Source: Babylonia areolata
Lineage: Eukaryota > Mollusca > Gastropoda > Neogastropoda > Buccinidae
Direction of reading: 5' to 3'
Length of the DNA: 64,000 nucleotides
Assembly (NCBI RefSeq): GCF_041734735.1
Contig: NC_134880.1
Coordinates: 31,995,785 to 32,059,784 of the forward strand
This document shows, piece by piece, positions 40,833 through 52,589 of the stretch. The translations under genes and the position numbers were made by a program. The stretch's first letter is position 1, and every line of letters begins with the position of its first letter. Below the pieces are notes generated by a model that was given only the letters and a program-made list of their open reading frames with translations, made no database searches and was not told the origin of the DNA.

Positions 40833-43800
40833 TGTTACCAGAATGGTGAACGATCCCACAATCCATTGCGCGTGACGTCATTCGCTCGTTCCCAAGAATG
40901 ACGAACATAATACCCAATCAAATAATTAGCCATATTGAGTGCGGAGTGCAACCGTGGGAAGCACAAAAGGGCTGATGGGATATTGATAACAGTAGCAACA
41001 TAACAACTGAATAAAAGACGTCTGGAACCATCTCTATGTGGACTTGTATCCTTTCGTGTTTATGTATGCCAGCCAAGCGAGCGTGCTGATACAAAACACG
41101 ACATGGTGGCAGAAGTAGGGATCTCTGAGACAAAGAAGGTGGAAAAATCAGTAAGCAGTGAGGGAATTCTGACTGTAAGTCGAAATTTCTGGAAACTTTG
41201 ATAGACAGTATTCAGTGTTCGACAATGGCGTCACCAACGGTATCGTCAACGCCGGATAACTCGTCAACGATACACTACTAGTGTACCAGCTCCAGCTAAA
41301 CTGGAATATGGGTGTAGTCTGCCAAACAACTGGCGAAAGTGTAAAACACAGTGGGACAATTATTCAATTTCAAACGGCTGACTGAATAAAGAAGAACAAT
41401 AATTTCAAACAGCAATTTTTCTTGCATCCACTGGCGAGGAACCAATGGACAATGCAATTCATTTCGGACAAGTAAAATCACTCCGCCTATTTTCGACCAG
41501 CTATGGAGAGTCTGACTGCAAGACATTTATATTGAACAAAATTATTGAAGACATCTGGGGTAAATTTTCTTAACTTAGAAGTTTTTCCACACACATTGTA
41601 AGAGAGGAATGAAACAGTTCCATTCGAAGGAAGACGGTCTGGGCTGTGGCCGAGTCCCTATTGTCTTTCACTTGTCTGTCATTCTCTTTCTTGTTGAGGA
41701 TCTTTCATTCTTTACTTGGGTTTTTGCCGCTCCATTGTTACGGGGCTGTTTCTTTACCCATGTCTGTATTGAGTTTGATCTGCTCTGGGGTTTCTGTTGT
41801 TGACCTGTGGAAGACTGGTTAGTCTGGATGGCAGCGACGACGATCTTTTGGGGTCCTGGGTTCCTCTTATTGCACCGAGTCGTGATGATGTGCCTGTGGT
41901 CATGCCTCCTGGTGAGGGGTTGGCAGCAGATGCCATCTCACTGTAGAGCTGGTCTCCTGGTACAACCACTTTGGGAACAGGGTCTTTGAAATCTGGAGTA
42001 GGGGCAGCTTCCGAGAGTGACAGCCTTTTCCGTTCCACTTGCTGTTGTGTGACTGTTATACGTCAGTGGTGAACACTGAGGTGACACGTCTACCGGCTGA
42101 CCCTTTACACTGGTGGGGGTCTGCTCTATACGAGGAGAGAGGTGCCTCAGGCCACCAGTGCTGAGTGGTGTGCTGTTGCTATGGACGGAAAGGGTTGTGA
42201 AGCCGGGTTAACCACTGGTGCCTCCATCGTGGTGATGACATCATCTGGAAGGGCAACACGCACACTCTGCTTCCCTGCTGTAGTTTCGAGGACAAGGGTA
42301 GCGGGTGTCGGGGGTGGTCTCCCTCTGCTCCTGTGGACTTGACACTGGACTTGAAACTGACCGTTATTAGTGTTATTGACTGCACGAGCATCACACCTGA
42401 CATTGGGACTTGTCTGATTTTCCGTCCAGTAGTTCAGCTGCTCTTCTGCACTTCATGTCTTGTCCAGGGCAATGAAAGAGTGATTTGGACTGGATGTAGG
42501 TTGGGCTGAATTTCTAAGTTCATCCGTGTTAACCCTGTCGTCGTAATGGCGACCTATTGGCTCGACTGTGTTAGCAGAGTGTGCATAGGCAGCTTCATGT
42601 AAGTTGTTTTTTTTCCATTGAAGACCACGTCGTCAACATCATGATTGTATTGACCTACATGACCGGACATGGAGGAGTAGTGTCTTTGTTGTGGTGAACG
42701 GCGGCGGTATCAGCTGTCATCGCCCTGTCCATGGCCAGTGTCACCACTGTAAAGGGTGGGCGACAAGACATCATGAGATATAGTTTGAAACTTTTAGAAT
42801 TAAATAATCTCATGGTAAAAAAAGAAGAAGAAGAAGAAAATATAGAGAAAAACAAACTCAAAACATTATACACATATGAATGATAGTTATAGATAAGTAA
42901 GTGTTCCGAAGCAATGTTCACGTACTCACATAAGAATATGCCAATGTTGGACTGTGTTCCACACATTGGTGTAGTTATGGAAGGAGGTAAGTTTGTTGTG
43001 GTGGTGAAGTTTTCAACCTAATATGTTTGTTTCCTCCAAGACAGATAAGTCATAAGGGCCTTTCTCGTATCTGCTGGGCACACTTTCACAGATTCAGCTT
43101 CACAGGTTTGTTTACTGGTCTGCCTGAGCAACTGCGGAGTTGGCCTGGTGTGTTGGTGACAGTTGGTTCTGGGGCTGTGGGTGTAGCTCTGGGCGTGGCC
43201 ATCGTATGGGTAGGTGCTGTCTGGGCGATGAGGGGATCTGTTGAGGTGGTGATGGTGGCGGAAGAGAACCTGAAGATGGTAACGTTCCCAGCGGCAGTGG
43301 CTGTCTGCAGTGTTGGTGGGGCTTCGTCAGGCATGGCCACAAGAAGTGACCTGTTACAGCAGATGGTTCCCTCTGCTATTTCCATGATGAAGGAACGTTG
43401 ATTGTGGTGTTCCGCTACAACAAGTCTGGTTTTGTTCATGGTTCATGTCTATAATGAACACAGCCTCGCCTGTTTCGAGCGGAGGTGCCTCTCGTGCAGC
43501 ATGGTGTTTGTTGAAGAGCGTTTGTTGTTTTGATTTCATGTCATTCTCTTTTTGTTGGATGAGGGAGTGGTCAGGAGCTGATGGACGGAGGGAGGAGGGT
43601 TGAATGGTAAGTTTGGTTTTAAATTTCTTCCCACCAGGAGTTCAAGGGGGAGGGGGAGGGGAGACTTGCATAATGGAGTGGCTCTGTAGAGGAGTAGGGC
43701 TGCATAGAGGTCTTTGGATTTTTTTAGCATCTGTTTCACTGTTTGGACTGTCTGCTCTGCTTCACTGTTGCTCTGGGGGTACCTTGGGGACCTTGTAGTG

Positions 43801-45150
43801 TGTCTTGAAGCGTAATCTGCTGCAAATACCATGAATTTTGTGTGGCGAACTGTGGACCGTTGTCAGAAATAACAACGTCCGGTATGATATGGGCTGTTAA
43901 AACACTCCTGATCCTGGTGATGGTGTAAGTGCTAGATTTTTTTCTAGGGGGCGAGTCTTGGTCCATCGAGAATAGTAGTCTATGATGAAGATGTACATTT
44001 TGTCATGTTCAAAAAGATCCATCCCGCTTTGAATCATGGGTGTTCAGGGAAGGAGGGGGGGGGGGGGGGGGGGGGAAGTAAGGGCTCTTTTTGGGCTTGC
44101 CTGTGTATTGCGCAGGTGTGGCATCTGCTGACCACATCTTCTATCTTGGAGGAGAAGGAAGGCCACCAAACGGAAGGTGAGGATAAGGCACAGGTTTTGC
44201 TGTAGTGATGCCCTGGTGTCCCTCTTGGACACGGGGAATAAAGATGCGATCGTCAGAGCAGCATGTCGTCGACATCTGTGAGGTGCTGTCTATTGGTCCA
44301 GTATTGCTGGAGGAGTGGAGAGTGTGGCAAGTAGTCGGGCCAGCCATTGGTGCAGTACAAGTTGCCGCTAACTTAGATGGTTTCCAGGTCAGCTTTTTGT
44401 GACTGCCCTATTCGATGCAACTTTTCAGCTGATGCTGGGATACAGATGATTCACTGTTGGGCATCTACTGTTGTATCGCGAGTCAATAAGGTTGACGTCA
44501 TTTTTGTTGGGCAGTGAAACCGGCACGCACGACAGCCGCGTATCTGCCGTGATCTGATTTTTTCCAGCAACATGGATGACTTTGGTGTCGTATTGCATGA
44601 ATCCGAGGTGGCTTCTTTTGCAGTTCCGTTGTGTTGAGGAAGGGGACCAATGGCATGTGATCTGTCTCCAGGGTGAACTTTAGTCCCAAGATGTATTCCC
44701 TCAGTCTCTCATATGCCCAAGTAGCTGCCATGCAGGGTTTCCTTTTCGATGACTGCGTAATTTCAAAGTTTTCTCTGTACCCGTGAGTGATCTTGAAATG
44801 AAGCAGATGGGTTGTCGTGTGCCATCATCTTGTGTTTGGTAGAGCACTGCCCCGATTCCCGTGTTGGAAGCGTCGGCTGCCACAGTTGTCTCTCTTGGTC
44901 AGGCTGTAGTGAGGAAGGACCAGTGTAGAGGTGAGGAGGCGTTTTGTTTGTTAGAAAGCTGCTCCGGCACTGTTGGTTTCAGTGTTTGGGGCGTCAATGC
45001 TGGAATCGACAGACGGGCGTCGTCTTTGTCTGGGACCAAGTCTGTGAACTGCTTAAAGATCCTCACGTCGCGCTTTCACTTTAAGTCTATCACAGACAAG
45101 GGAATGCACTTTGTCCTCAGTCACACTGTTGTGAGGTCTCCTTGATCCCG
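40833..45150. mobile_element. Fossil LTR retrotransposon material (Gypsy/Ty3-like)
   Basis: An LTR-like unit of about 271 bp (40833-41103, TGTTACC...ACGACA) is followed on the plus strand by a primer-binding-site-like TGGTGGCAGAAGTAGGGA (41104-41121) and a gag-like region to about 41600. From about 41750 to 45150 the recognisable parts lie on the minus strand: RNase H (about 44500-44880), integrase zinc and core region (about 43550-44230) and a tail region. So two copies, or one rearranged copy, lie head to head. It is broken in many places and looks old. Confidence 0.6.
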
Positions 45151-45410
45151 TTCGTCTCCTTCTTCATGCCGTAGATGCCCAAGTTTTTCCTTTGCACGTC
45201 CATGCAGCGACAATTAGCCAGCTCTGCAAGTGCCTGGCTTTGTTGATCTGGGCAACTTCTCAGTCCCTCTTTATTACCTCAGTCACCTCATGCCTCAGCT
45301 TCTCGTTCTCCCTCTCAATTCCTCTACGGTACGGGACAGCTTGGAGATTTCCGTGCACCGTTGGCGCAGAGTTTGAGCATGAGATCTTCATTGCTTACCC
45401 TCCGATCTAT

Positions 45411-45982
45411 ACAATACAATACAATACAATACAATGAGTTTATTCTCAGCATTAACTCTTTTGCGGAGTCACAGTCATAGAGAAACAATGAAACATGATA
45501 ATGACAGGATGATGGCTACAGAGGAAGAGCGAAAATATTTTTAAAAGAGAAACAAAGGGGAAATAACGAAAATGGAAGAATATATTAAGCTGTCAAAGGT
45601 AATCATCAGTCTGATATGCAATACAAGATGCAATACAAAGGATAGCCATAGTCAAACGCACTGCGACGTATCACAACTTTATATTAATTGTAATTCAGAG
45701 TGAAGTGTTCGGCTCTGTATCTTAACTGACCAGTTGAGCCTGAATCTCTGGGACTGAGGGGTTAGTTTGAGCGTACCAATAACAATGGCATGGAATAACA
45801 AAATAAAATACGCAGTAATTTTTTTTGTGTGTGTGTGTTGTTGTTGTTGTTGTTGTAATTTTAGCACCCATTTGCTGGTAGGCATGATACTAAAACAGGT
45901 TGTTATATACAGGGGAAAAGACATACACATGGGTGGGCAGTGTAAAGATGAATAATGACATGTCACTCTTCTAATTCCTATT
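45411..45982 (-). repeat. LINE 3' UTR, tandem copy A
   Basis: This is a minus-strand LINE 3' UTR with a TACAA-type tail at 45411-45435. It matches 45983-46531 through shared blocks AAACAATGAAACAT, TGTTCGGCTCTGTATCT, GAGCCTGAAT and TTTTAGCACCCATTTG. Confidence 0.75.
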
Positions 45983-46920
45983 CTTGACAATGACAATGAG
46001 TTTATTCCCATGAACTCTTTTGAGTCATAGAGAAACAGTGAAACATTACAATAACAGGATGACGGCCACAGAGGAAGGGCAGAAATATTTTTTAAAGAAA
46101 AGAAACAAATGGGGAGAAAACAGGAATGGAAAAAAAAAAAAATAATGAAAGGTCAAGGGTGTTCATCAGTCTGATAGATACAATAAGAATAGTGAAAGCA
46201 ATACTCCAAAGTCAAATGCGCAGATCACAACTTAGAATTACCGAAGAATTGTGAGTGAAGCAATATGTTCGGCTCTGTATCTAACGGACTACTTGAGCCT
46301 GAATTGGGAACAGGGGATAAGTTGGAGTGTAGCAATGACAATGGCATGTTGAAACAAAATAAGATACATAATTCATTATTTTAGCACCCATTTGTCAACA
46401 ACCGATACTAAAACTGGATCAGTATATACTGGGGGTAAAAAGACACATATATGATCATACATATACACACGGATTTGAACAGGATGCAGTGCTAGGATTA
46501 ACACATGTCATTATTTTAATTCCTATTCAACATGTCGGGTTAAGGCATAATTAAGTGGCAAAGAATCCAGAATGGTCCTGACTCACGGTCCCAGCGAAAC
46601 ACATTAAAACCGCATTTAATGAATTCAGCAACTTTTAGCAACTTTTCAGTACTAATAGGCATTGTAGTACTAACAGGCATTAATGTTTTACATTTGTGGA
46701 AGCTGGGTCGTGTTCTGTAATACTTAAATAAAATTTAATACTCATTGTGGAGATTCTGAATTGCAGAGCATTCCACGACAAAGTGGTATTCGTCTCCTAC
46801 TCGATTTGTGTCACAAATATGACACAATCTTGCCGCTCTTGTAGTATGTTCATGTGTCTCTTTTTCTCAGCTGGTAATTTGTGATTACTCTTTCTGAGTT
46901 TCAACATTTGGAGGGTATAG
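45983..46920 (-). mobile_element. Zinc-knuckle LINE, C-terminus and 3' UTR (copy 3)
   Basis: The minus strand reads GDEYHFVVECSAIQNLHNEY, RTRPSFHKCKTLMPV and KLLKVAEFIKCGFNVF at about 46530-46830, corresponding to the knuckle and RPnS..F blocks of copy 1. The 3' UTR (45983-46531) ends in a CATTGT-type tail, with an ACTC/GAGT stem-loop just before it. A second 3' UTR follows directly (45411-45982). Confidence 0.65.
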
Positions 46921-47366
46921 CACAATGGCAAAATGTCTAGCTAATCTACAAAAGCTATCTGGTTTTTGAATGAACTGTCGTAATTGGCTTTTGTGCAGAG
47001 CTCCGCCGTCTGATCAACCGCCGCAACCGAGCATACAAAAAGTGGAAAAAGGGAGGAGGCGAAGATCTCAAAGCTGAGGCTAAAGCAAGAAGGCGCGAAG
47101 CCCAACGACATCTGCGCCGAGCTTACTGGGACTACATCAACGCCACTCTGACAGAGGAGCCCACAGAACATGCACCAAAGTACAAGCGATTCTGGAGCTA
47201 TATTAAGAACCAGAAAGCTGCCAACGTCGGTGTAGCCCCTCTGAAAGTGAACGGACAACTGACAATGGAGCCCAGAGAAAAAGCAGACGTACTCAACAAC
47301 CAGTTCCAGTCCGCATTCAGCGAGGGAAAAACCTAGTCGCGGGAAGAATTCCAAGAGAAGTGCGAG

Positions 47367-48359
47367 ATGGCTGAGGGAGACTACCCAGTGCTGAACTGTG
47401 TAGACATCACGGAAGAGGGCGTAAGGCGATTGCTCATGAAACTAGACCCAGCAAAAGCGAGTGGACCTGACAACATCAGCGCCAGGCTCTTGAAAGAGCT
47501 GTCCTCTGAGATTGCCCCCATCCTCACCACCATCTACAGATCCTCCCTGGACACTGGTTGCGTCCCCGCAGATTGGAAAAAAGCCCTGGTGACGCCAATC
47601 TACAAAAAAGGCGAACACTATGACCCGGCAAATTACCGCCCAGTCTCACTGACCTGCATTGCCTGCAAAGTGCTGGAGCACATCATAGTACATGCCACCA
47701 TGAATCACCTGGAACAGAGTAAAATCCTGTGTCCCCAGCAACATGGCTTCAGACAGCAGAGGTCCTGCGAAACACAGCTCATTGAGTTAGTGGAAGAGCT
47801 CACCTTAAGCATGGCATCAGGGCGAAGAACAGACGTCTTTGTGCTAGACTTTGCGAAGGCATTTGACAAGGTAAATCACTCACTACTGCTGCACAAACTG
47901 TATAACTATGGTGTAAGAGGCAAGATCAACAAATGGATCTCTGACTTCCTTTCCAACAGATGCCAAGCAGTTGTAGTCGAGGGGGGCCAGTCAAACTTCA
48001 TTGACGTCAAATCAGGCGTTCCACAGGGATCGGTCCTTGGACCATGTCTCTTCCTGGTTTTCATCAACGACCTCCCCGAAAACCTGACCTCAAAGACGAG
48101 AATGTTCGCAGACGACACTGCCATCTACCGCACAATATCATCTACGGAAGATCATGCCCGCCTGCAAGAGGATCTTGAACGTCTCCAAATCTGGAAACGG
48201 AAATGGGAGATGGCCTTCAACACGGGCAAATGTGCTACGCTCAGAATCACTCGCTGCAAAAGTACAATCAGCGACAAGTACCAAATGCACGGACACGAGC
48301 TATCAATAATACAATCAACGCCGTACATGGGAGTTACCTTGGAGAAAGATCTGGAGTAG
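47367..48359 (+). pseudogene. LINE RT, largely open
   Basis: RT blocks: LDPAKASGPDNISARLLKEL (47443), YDPANYRPVSLTCIACKVLE (47620), CPQQHGFRQQRSCETQLIEL (47731), DVFVLDFAKAFDKVNHSLLL (47835), KSGVPQGSVLGPCLFLVFIN (48009), MFADDTAIYRT (catalytic FADD, about 48100). The upstream linker is in frame except for a TAG at 47334. The frame ends at a TAG (48357-48359) where Trp is expected (LEKDLEW), and a 1-bp insertion follows at about 48366. Confidence 0.88.
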
Positions 48360-48411
48360 GAGGAACATCATCAACAACATTACAAAGAAAGCAAGCAAAA
48401 TCCTTGGATTC

Positions 48412-48953
48412 TTGAGACGAAACCTGAAAGTTGCTTCCAACGAGCTGAGAGAAAAAGCTTATCTAACCTTCGTAAGACCATTGTTAGAATACTCCTGCTC
48501 AGTTTGGGACCCACACAAGCCAGGATGCATAAAGAAATTAGAGAACATCCAAAGAAGAGCAGCTAGATTCGTCCTCAACTGCTACCACCGGCGTGCAAGT
48601 GTAACAGACATGCTTGAAAAGCTCAAGTGGCCGCCTCTCCAGAAACGACGTCAAGCAGCAAGGGTCACAATGTTGTACAAAATACACAACGACCTGGTGC
48701 AAGTCAACAAAAGTGTCCTCCAAAAACCAGTTATAAGAGACAGAAGATCACATGACCAACAATTCCAACGGCTTGTGAATTATAAACAGCAGTATCGGCT
48801 CTTTTCTTTCTTCCCACGTGCCATTCGTGAGTGGAATGAACTCCCAGCAAACATTGTTGAGGCAGACTCCCCTAGCAGCTTCAAAAGCAGAGTCACCTCT
48901 CACCTCAAGGTTGCCACTCTTGACAGTCTCGCTGCTGCGAAACTCCAAGAGAA
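48412..48953 (+). pseudogene. LINE C-terminal domain
   Basis: RRNLKVASNELREKAYLTFV, RPLLEYSCSVWDPHKPGCIK, LENIQRRAARFVLNCY, LKWPPLQKRRQAARV and FFPRAIREWNELPANIVEA follow the RT in a shifted frame. The open frame runs on to 49197 through non-LINE sequence. Confidence 0.85.
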
Positions 48954-49581
48954 GGTAAAACCACAGAATACTAAACAGGCAGAAGGGACATTCCTTCTTT
49001 GCGCGATCGGAAAACGCGTTCCGGTTGGCCAAGGCGTCCGCCATCTTTTTTACCCTGTAACTCGTGAGAGGCAGTGTCGCACACACACACACACACGCCT
49101 TATGTCGGAGTCATTGGAAAGTCGCTTTCCAAGTTTCGTTTTACCACACACTGATTTTGAGTGTACCATCTGTTTCTTTCTTTCTATGTGCTTCTGACCA
49201 GATAAATTCGGATGTGCACATACTTGACTGAATCAGAGTTCGCTAGATTGCGCCGATCGACTGATTGCGCGTAACACTAACAGGCGGAGTTTGCAAGGAA
49301 AGAGGAGGGGTGGGGATGGCGTCCGCGTTGTTTCTGCAGTTCATTACATTTACCCTATAACACCCGTAAAGAAGCTGAATATGACTGAGTCTATTCATCA
49401 CTGGGCCAAAGTATTTTAGGCCTACTGGCAAACTCTAGCCTGTGATTACATTGTCAGTCACTTCAGATGAATCTGTGTGCATGTTTGTAACGCGAGTGAG
49501 GTTGTGAGTGTATGTATACGTGTTTGGATAACATTCCTCTTCAGCATTAAAAACATACAAGGACACATTTTTTCATTATAA
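48954..49581. other. Stretch without recognised gene
   Basis: A motif of about 40 bp (48954-48994) recurs inverted at 51525-51564. The rest has a short CA run (49081-49096) and nothing else recognised. Confidence 0.5.
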
Positions 49582-49808
49582 CAGCAAAACCCCTTATAGG
49601 CGGTCACTGTATGAGCAGTACCAGTGGGATGGTTCTCACATGGAGTTTTCCACCTCAAACGAGGAAGAAAAAGAAGAAGGCAATTCAGTGTTTCCAAGCA
49701 CTTTTGCTTCCTATATTTATTAATTCAAACTTCTTTTGAGAGGCCGCCTCTAATTTACAGCGACTACTTCCTGGCTAAAGGGGTGGCCGCCCAAGAGAGG
49801 ATTTACTG
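49582..49808. mobile_element. Small TIR element (MITE-like)
   Basis: The left end CAGCAAAACCCCTTATAGGC and the complement of the right end, CAGTAAATCCTCTCTTGGGC, form terminal inverted repeats of about 28 bp that include GGCGG(T/C)CAC. The right flank is TA; the left flank is AA, so a TA duplication is not perfect. It has no coding capacity. Confidence 0.45.
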
Positions 49809-49985
49809 TATATTAGTGTATTAAAAATCATTGTATTAAAATAGTGTACTCATCAATCTGGCATCTTAAAAAAAAAAAAGTATTTTTATTTACTCACACC
49901 GTGACAGTGCACTCATACATAAAACCTCTCACCAACTCTTATGGAAAAATGTGGTGCACAAAAAAAGGCAGATCCATACTGAAAT

Positions 49986-50010
49986 ACACACACACACACA
50001 CACACACACA

Positions 50011-50051
<41 letters not shown>

Positions 50052-50055
50052 ACTT
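49986..50055. repeat. (CA)n(CT)n microsatellite
   Basis: A compound repeat directly before the LINE fragment at 50068. Confidence 0.85.
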
Positions 50056-50067
50056 ACTCACACCTGC

Positions 50068-50814
50068 TATGAAACGTTTCTTGAATGTTGACAGGCGAAC
50101 ACCTAACGACTTTATTTATGGTGAACTTGGGAGATACCCAATATATCTAAATTCTTATGTAAAATGTATTAATTACTGGCTAAAATTAACTAGAATGGAT
50201 AGTTATAGGTTACCATACAAAGCTTACAGGTCGCTGTATAATTTAGACAATAATGGTAAGAAGACTTGGGCTACAGGTATTAGAAAATGTTGTGTTCCTA
50301 TGGATTTGCCTATGTATGGGATAACCAGGGTGTTGAAAATGTAACAGGATTTATGAAATGTTTTAAACAAAGACTTGTTGACTGTAGATGGCAGAGCTGG
50401 CATGATCACGTACAGAACAGCAATAGATTTGCTGAATATAGGATGTTTAAAGTGACAAATAGTGTGGAACCATATATTGAAATTGCAATGAATAGATATG
50501 TTAAATGTGCTCTGACTAAATTAAGAGTTGGCGTAACAGACATTGCCTGCCATAGATTTAGATTTAGCAATAGAAGAGTAGATAAAGTACACTGTCGTTT
50601 ATGTCATGATTCAGAAGAAGATGAAATTCATTTTATGTTTTGCTGTCCTGTCTTTCACGACTTAAGGATAAAATACATTCAACCTAAGTTTTATAATAGC
50701 CCATGTCGCTTTAGATTTAATTTGCTTATGTCATCTAGAAATGAAATTGTTTTGCGTAATGTTGCGTTCTACATTTACTATGCCTTGAAACGATTACGTA
50801 CGGCTGTAACTTAA
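50068..50814 (+). pseudogene. LINE thumb and zinc-knuckle region
   Basis: KRFLNVDRRTPNDFIYGELG and YPIYLNSYVKCINYWLKL in the first frame; after a shift near 50300, KCFKQRLVDCRWQSWHDHVQ, RFAEYRMFKVTNSVEPYIEI, VHCRLCHDSEEDEIHFMFCC (C-x2-C...H-x4-C, near 50590-50650) and RFRFNLLMSSRNEIVLRNVA. It stops at 50814. Confidence 0.8.
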
Positions 50815-50970
50815 ATCATAGTATCAATTTGAATTTTCATGACAATAATTATGTTAAGATCAAATACTAGACACTGTGTTATTGTAATTTTGGTTGTTTG
50901 TTTTGTATATGATTTCCCCTTCAATTAGGGGCTTAGGCCTAAATTTGAATAAACATTTCGCATTCGCATT
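50068..50970 (+). mobile_element. Zinc-knuckle LINE, C-terminal fragment (copy 4)
   Basis: The fragment starts in the thumb region and ends with CCCCT/AGGGG (50916-50931), AATAAA and a GCATTC tandem tail (50957-50977). The tail is distinct from those of copies 1-3, although the stem-loop position is shared. Confidence 0.8.
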
Positions 50971-50977
50971 CGCATTC

Positions 50978-51315
50978 TCTCTCTCTCACACACACACACA
51001 CACATTATTTTGTTCCAGTGTTTTCCGCAGAGCAGCAGATTCTTTACTCCGGCTAGTATAAACAATGACCAGAATCAGCCAGAATTGCTTGTTTTCTACG
51101 ACTCAATTTCTGTCTGTACTTCAAGACACTTTGAAAGCCACCCCCCACCCCCCTTCTCCGCACCATCAGCGGTTTCCTCACAGGCGATACATTTCTCCCG
51201 AAGCAACGCAGATGTCTTATCACAGGAAAATATAAACATCAACGTAGGCTGAGTCTGCGAAGCTTGGCCTCCCATGGAGTATGCCCAAACTGAAAGGAAC
51301 AAGATATGAACTTAC
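50978..51315. other. Stretch without recognised gene
   Basis: A CA run at 50988-51003 follows the LINE tail. Nothing else is recognised; the 80-codon plus-strand frame has no familiar motif. Confidence 0.4.
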
Positions 51316-51449
51316 CGTTCTCTTTCCGTCTCTGGGTTGGGAAAATTAAACATCCGCACAGTTCTGCCCGTCCTTTCATCGATGCTGGTTTTGCTGTTAT
51401 TACTGCAGTACTTCGCACCACGTGTTGATACTGTTGAAATAGCCGCCAT
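51316..51449 (-). CDS. Candidate host first exon, THAP-like N-terminus
   Basis: On the minus strand ATGGCGGCTATTTCAACAG starts a 44-codon frame containing GAKYCSNNSKTSIDERTGRT and MFNFPNPETERER. It ends at a good donor (AACG|GTAAGT, intron from 51315). The spacing of KYCS to FNFP resembles the start of a THAP zinc finger, but the second cysteine of the first pair is not visible and no second exon was found. The next exon would lie at lower coordinates. An overlapping frame from 51454 has no support. Confidence 0.3.
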
Positions 51450-51564
51450 CGCAAATCGTGTACAGGGTTAACAAAATGGCGGCCCGAGTATGTACGGAAA
51501 CTAACGGAACATACCGAAGGCGCGTATGTCCGTTCTGCCTATTTAGTATTCTGTGGGTAAAACC

Positions 51565-52009
51565 ATAGGATAAATTACAGCAATTGTCGGGTACGAATAT
51601 GAGAGTGAATGTTTAGGTAAGTAGTGGGTAGGGGGGGTGCTGGAAGGAGGGCGCTGCGGCGGGGGGTGCCAGGGGCCATCAATAGGATGCCTGCCTGTCA
51701 CTTCTCGCCCCCTCTGATCCAGTTAGTAGGCAGGAGGGAGAGTGCGAATGTGATTGGAGTAAATTTTGTTGTTGTTGTTGTTGTTGTCAAGCAACTGGTC
51801 TGCGGACCCCCCAACCCCTCCCCCCCCCCCCCCCAAAAAAAAAAAAAAAAAAAAAAAAAGTGGCAAAATAATCAACGTGTTGATTGTGGCTACAAAACAG
51901 AAGAAGAAGAAGAAGCTACAACAGATTTCTACTCATTTTTGTGTGTAACTATCTTTAAGCCATGCGGTTCACACAGACTGTAGATTGTACCACACAAAAG
52001 GCAGCCCAT

Positions 52010-52040
<31 letters not shown>

Positions 52041-52589
52041 ATAAAATAAAAAAATTCCAGAATCTGTTGTTTGAAGGTATCGTCAAGGGAGAAAACCTTG
52101 TCAGACTGGTCGGATTCCGACGATCGGGAGTTAACACCCTGGTCCGCCATATTTTTCTTGTTTTTCTTCCGGCTCCTCCGATCTGTTTGCAAACTTTGCT
52201 CAAGTTTGCGAGACCGGCGTACTGGTCGTCTTCTGCTTCTTCAAGGCACTCCTTGTTTCAGGCAAGCCACTTTTCTTCGCCGGAGTGCCAGATGTGCATG
52301 AGCCTGATAGAGAGTCTGTTGTCTGCTGCTTGTCTCCCGTTTTCTGCAGCGCGATCTCGTCATCTTGCCATGTCTTAGTAGTAGTAGTGGTAGCGCAGGG
52401 ACTGGCAGGTTGTCTGCCTAGGACTCACGGCCTTTTTTTTATGCCCCATTCAGTATCTGTCTGTCTCATTTTCCATATTTATGGGATACGGATACGCTAT
52501 TTCGCTGTCTGATTCATTCACTGTAATTCATTTGTCAAAGTCAAATTTTCTTTTAATTTGTTGTTCATATGTGCTCCTTTCACAAATCA
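51565..52589. other. Low-complexity stretch; short ORF of unknown nature
   Basis: Contains GTT repeats (51765-51786), 15 C plus 25 A (51820-51859), GAA repeats and an AAAAT-type run (52010-52057). On the minus strand ATGGCGGACCAGGGTGTTAA (from 52150) opens MADQGVNSRSSESDQSDKVF, a short hydrophilic start that could be a retroelement ORF1 or a host exon. I do not recognise it. Confidence 0.35.

Larger units (their letters stand above)
46985..48955 (+). mobile_element. CR1-like LINE, 5'-truncated
   Basis: The element runs from the linker (ELRRLINRRNRAYKKWKKGG, 46998) through RT to the C-terminal domain. It is the best-preserved member of the group that includes the PHD LINE. It joins other repeat sequence near 48954. 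Confidence 0.85.

Noticed and set aside
43027-43401. 124-codon plus-strand frame with hydrophobic stretch
   Set aside because: It is antisense to recognisable LTR-element sequence on the minus strand.
45183-45410. Separate host gene beside the LTR fossil
   Set aside because: The short open frame at 45192-45437 has no motif and ends in the TACAA repeat.
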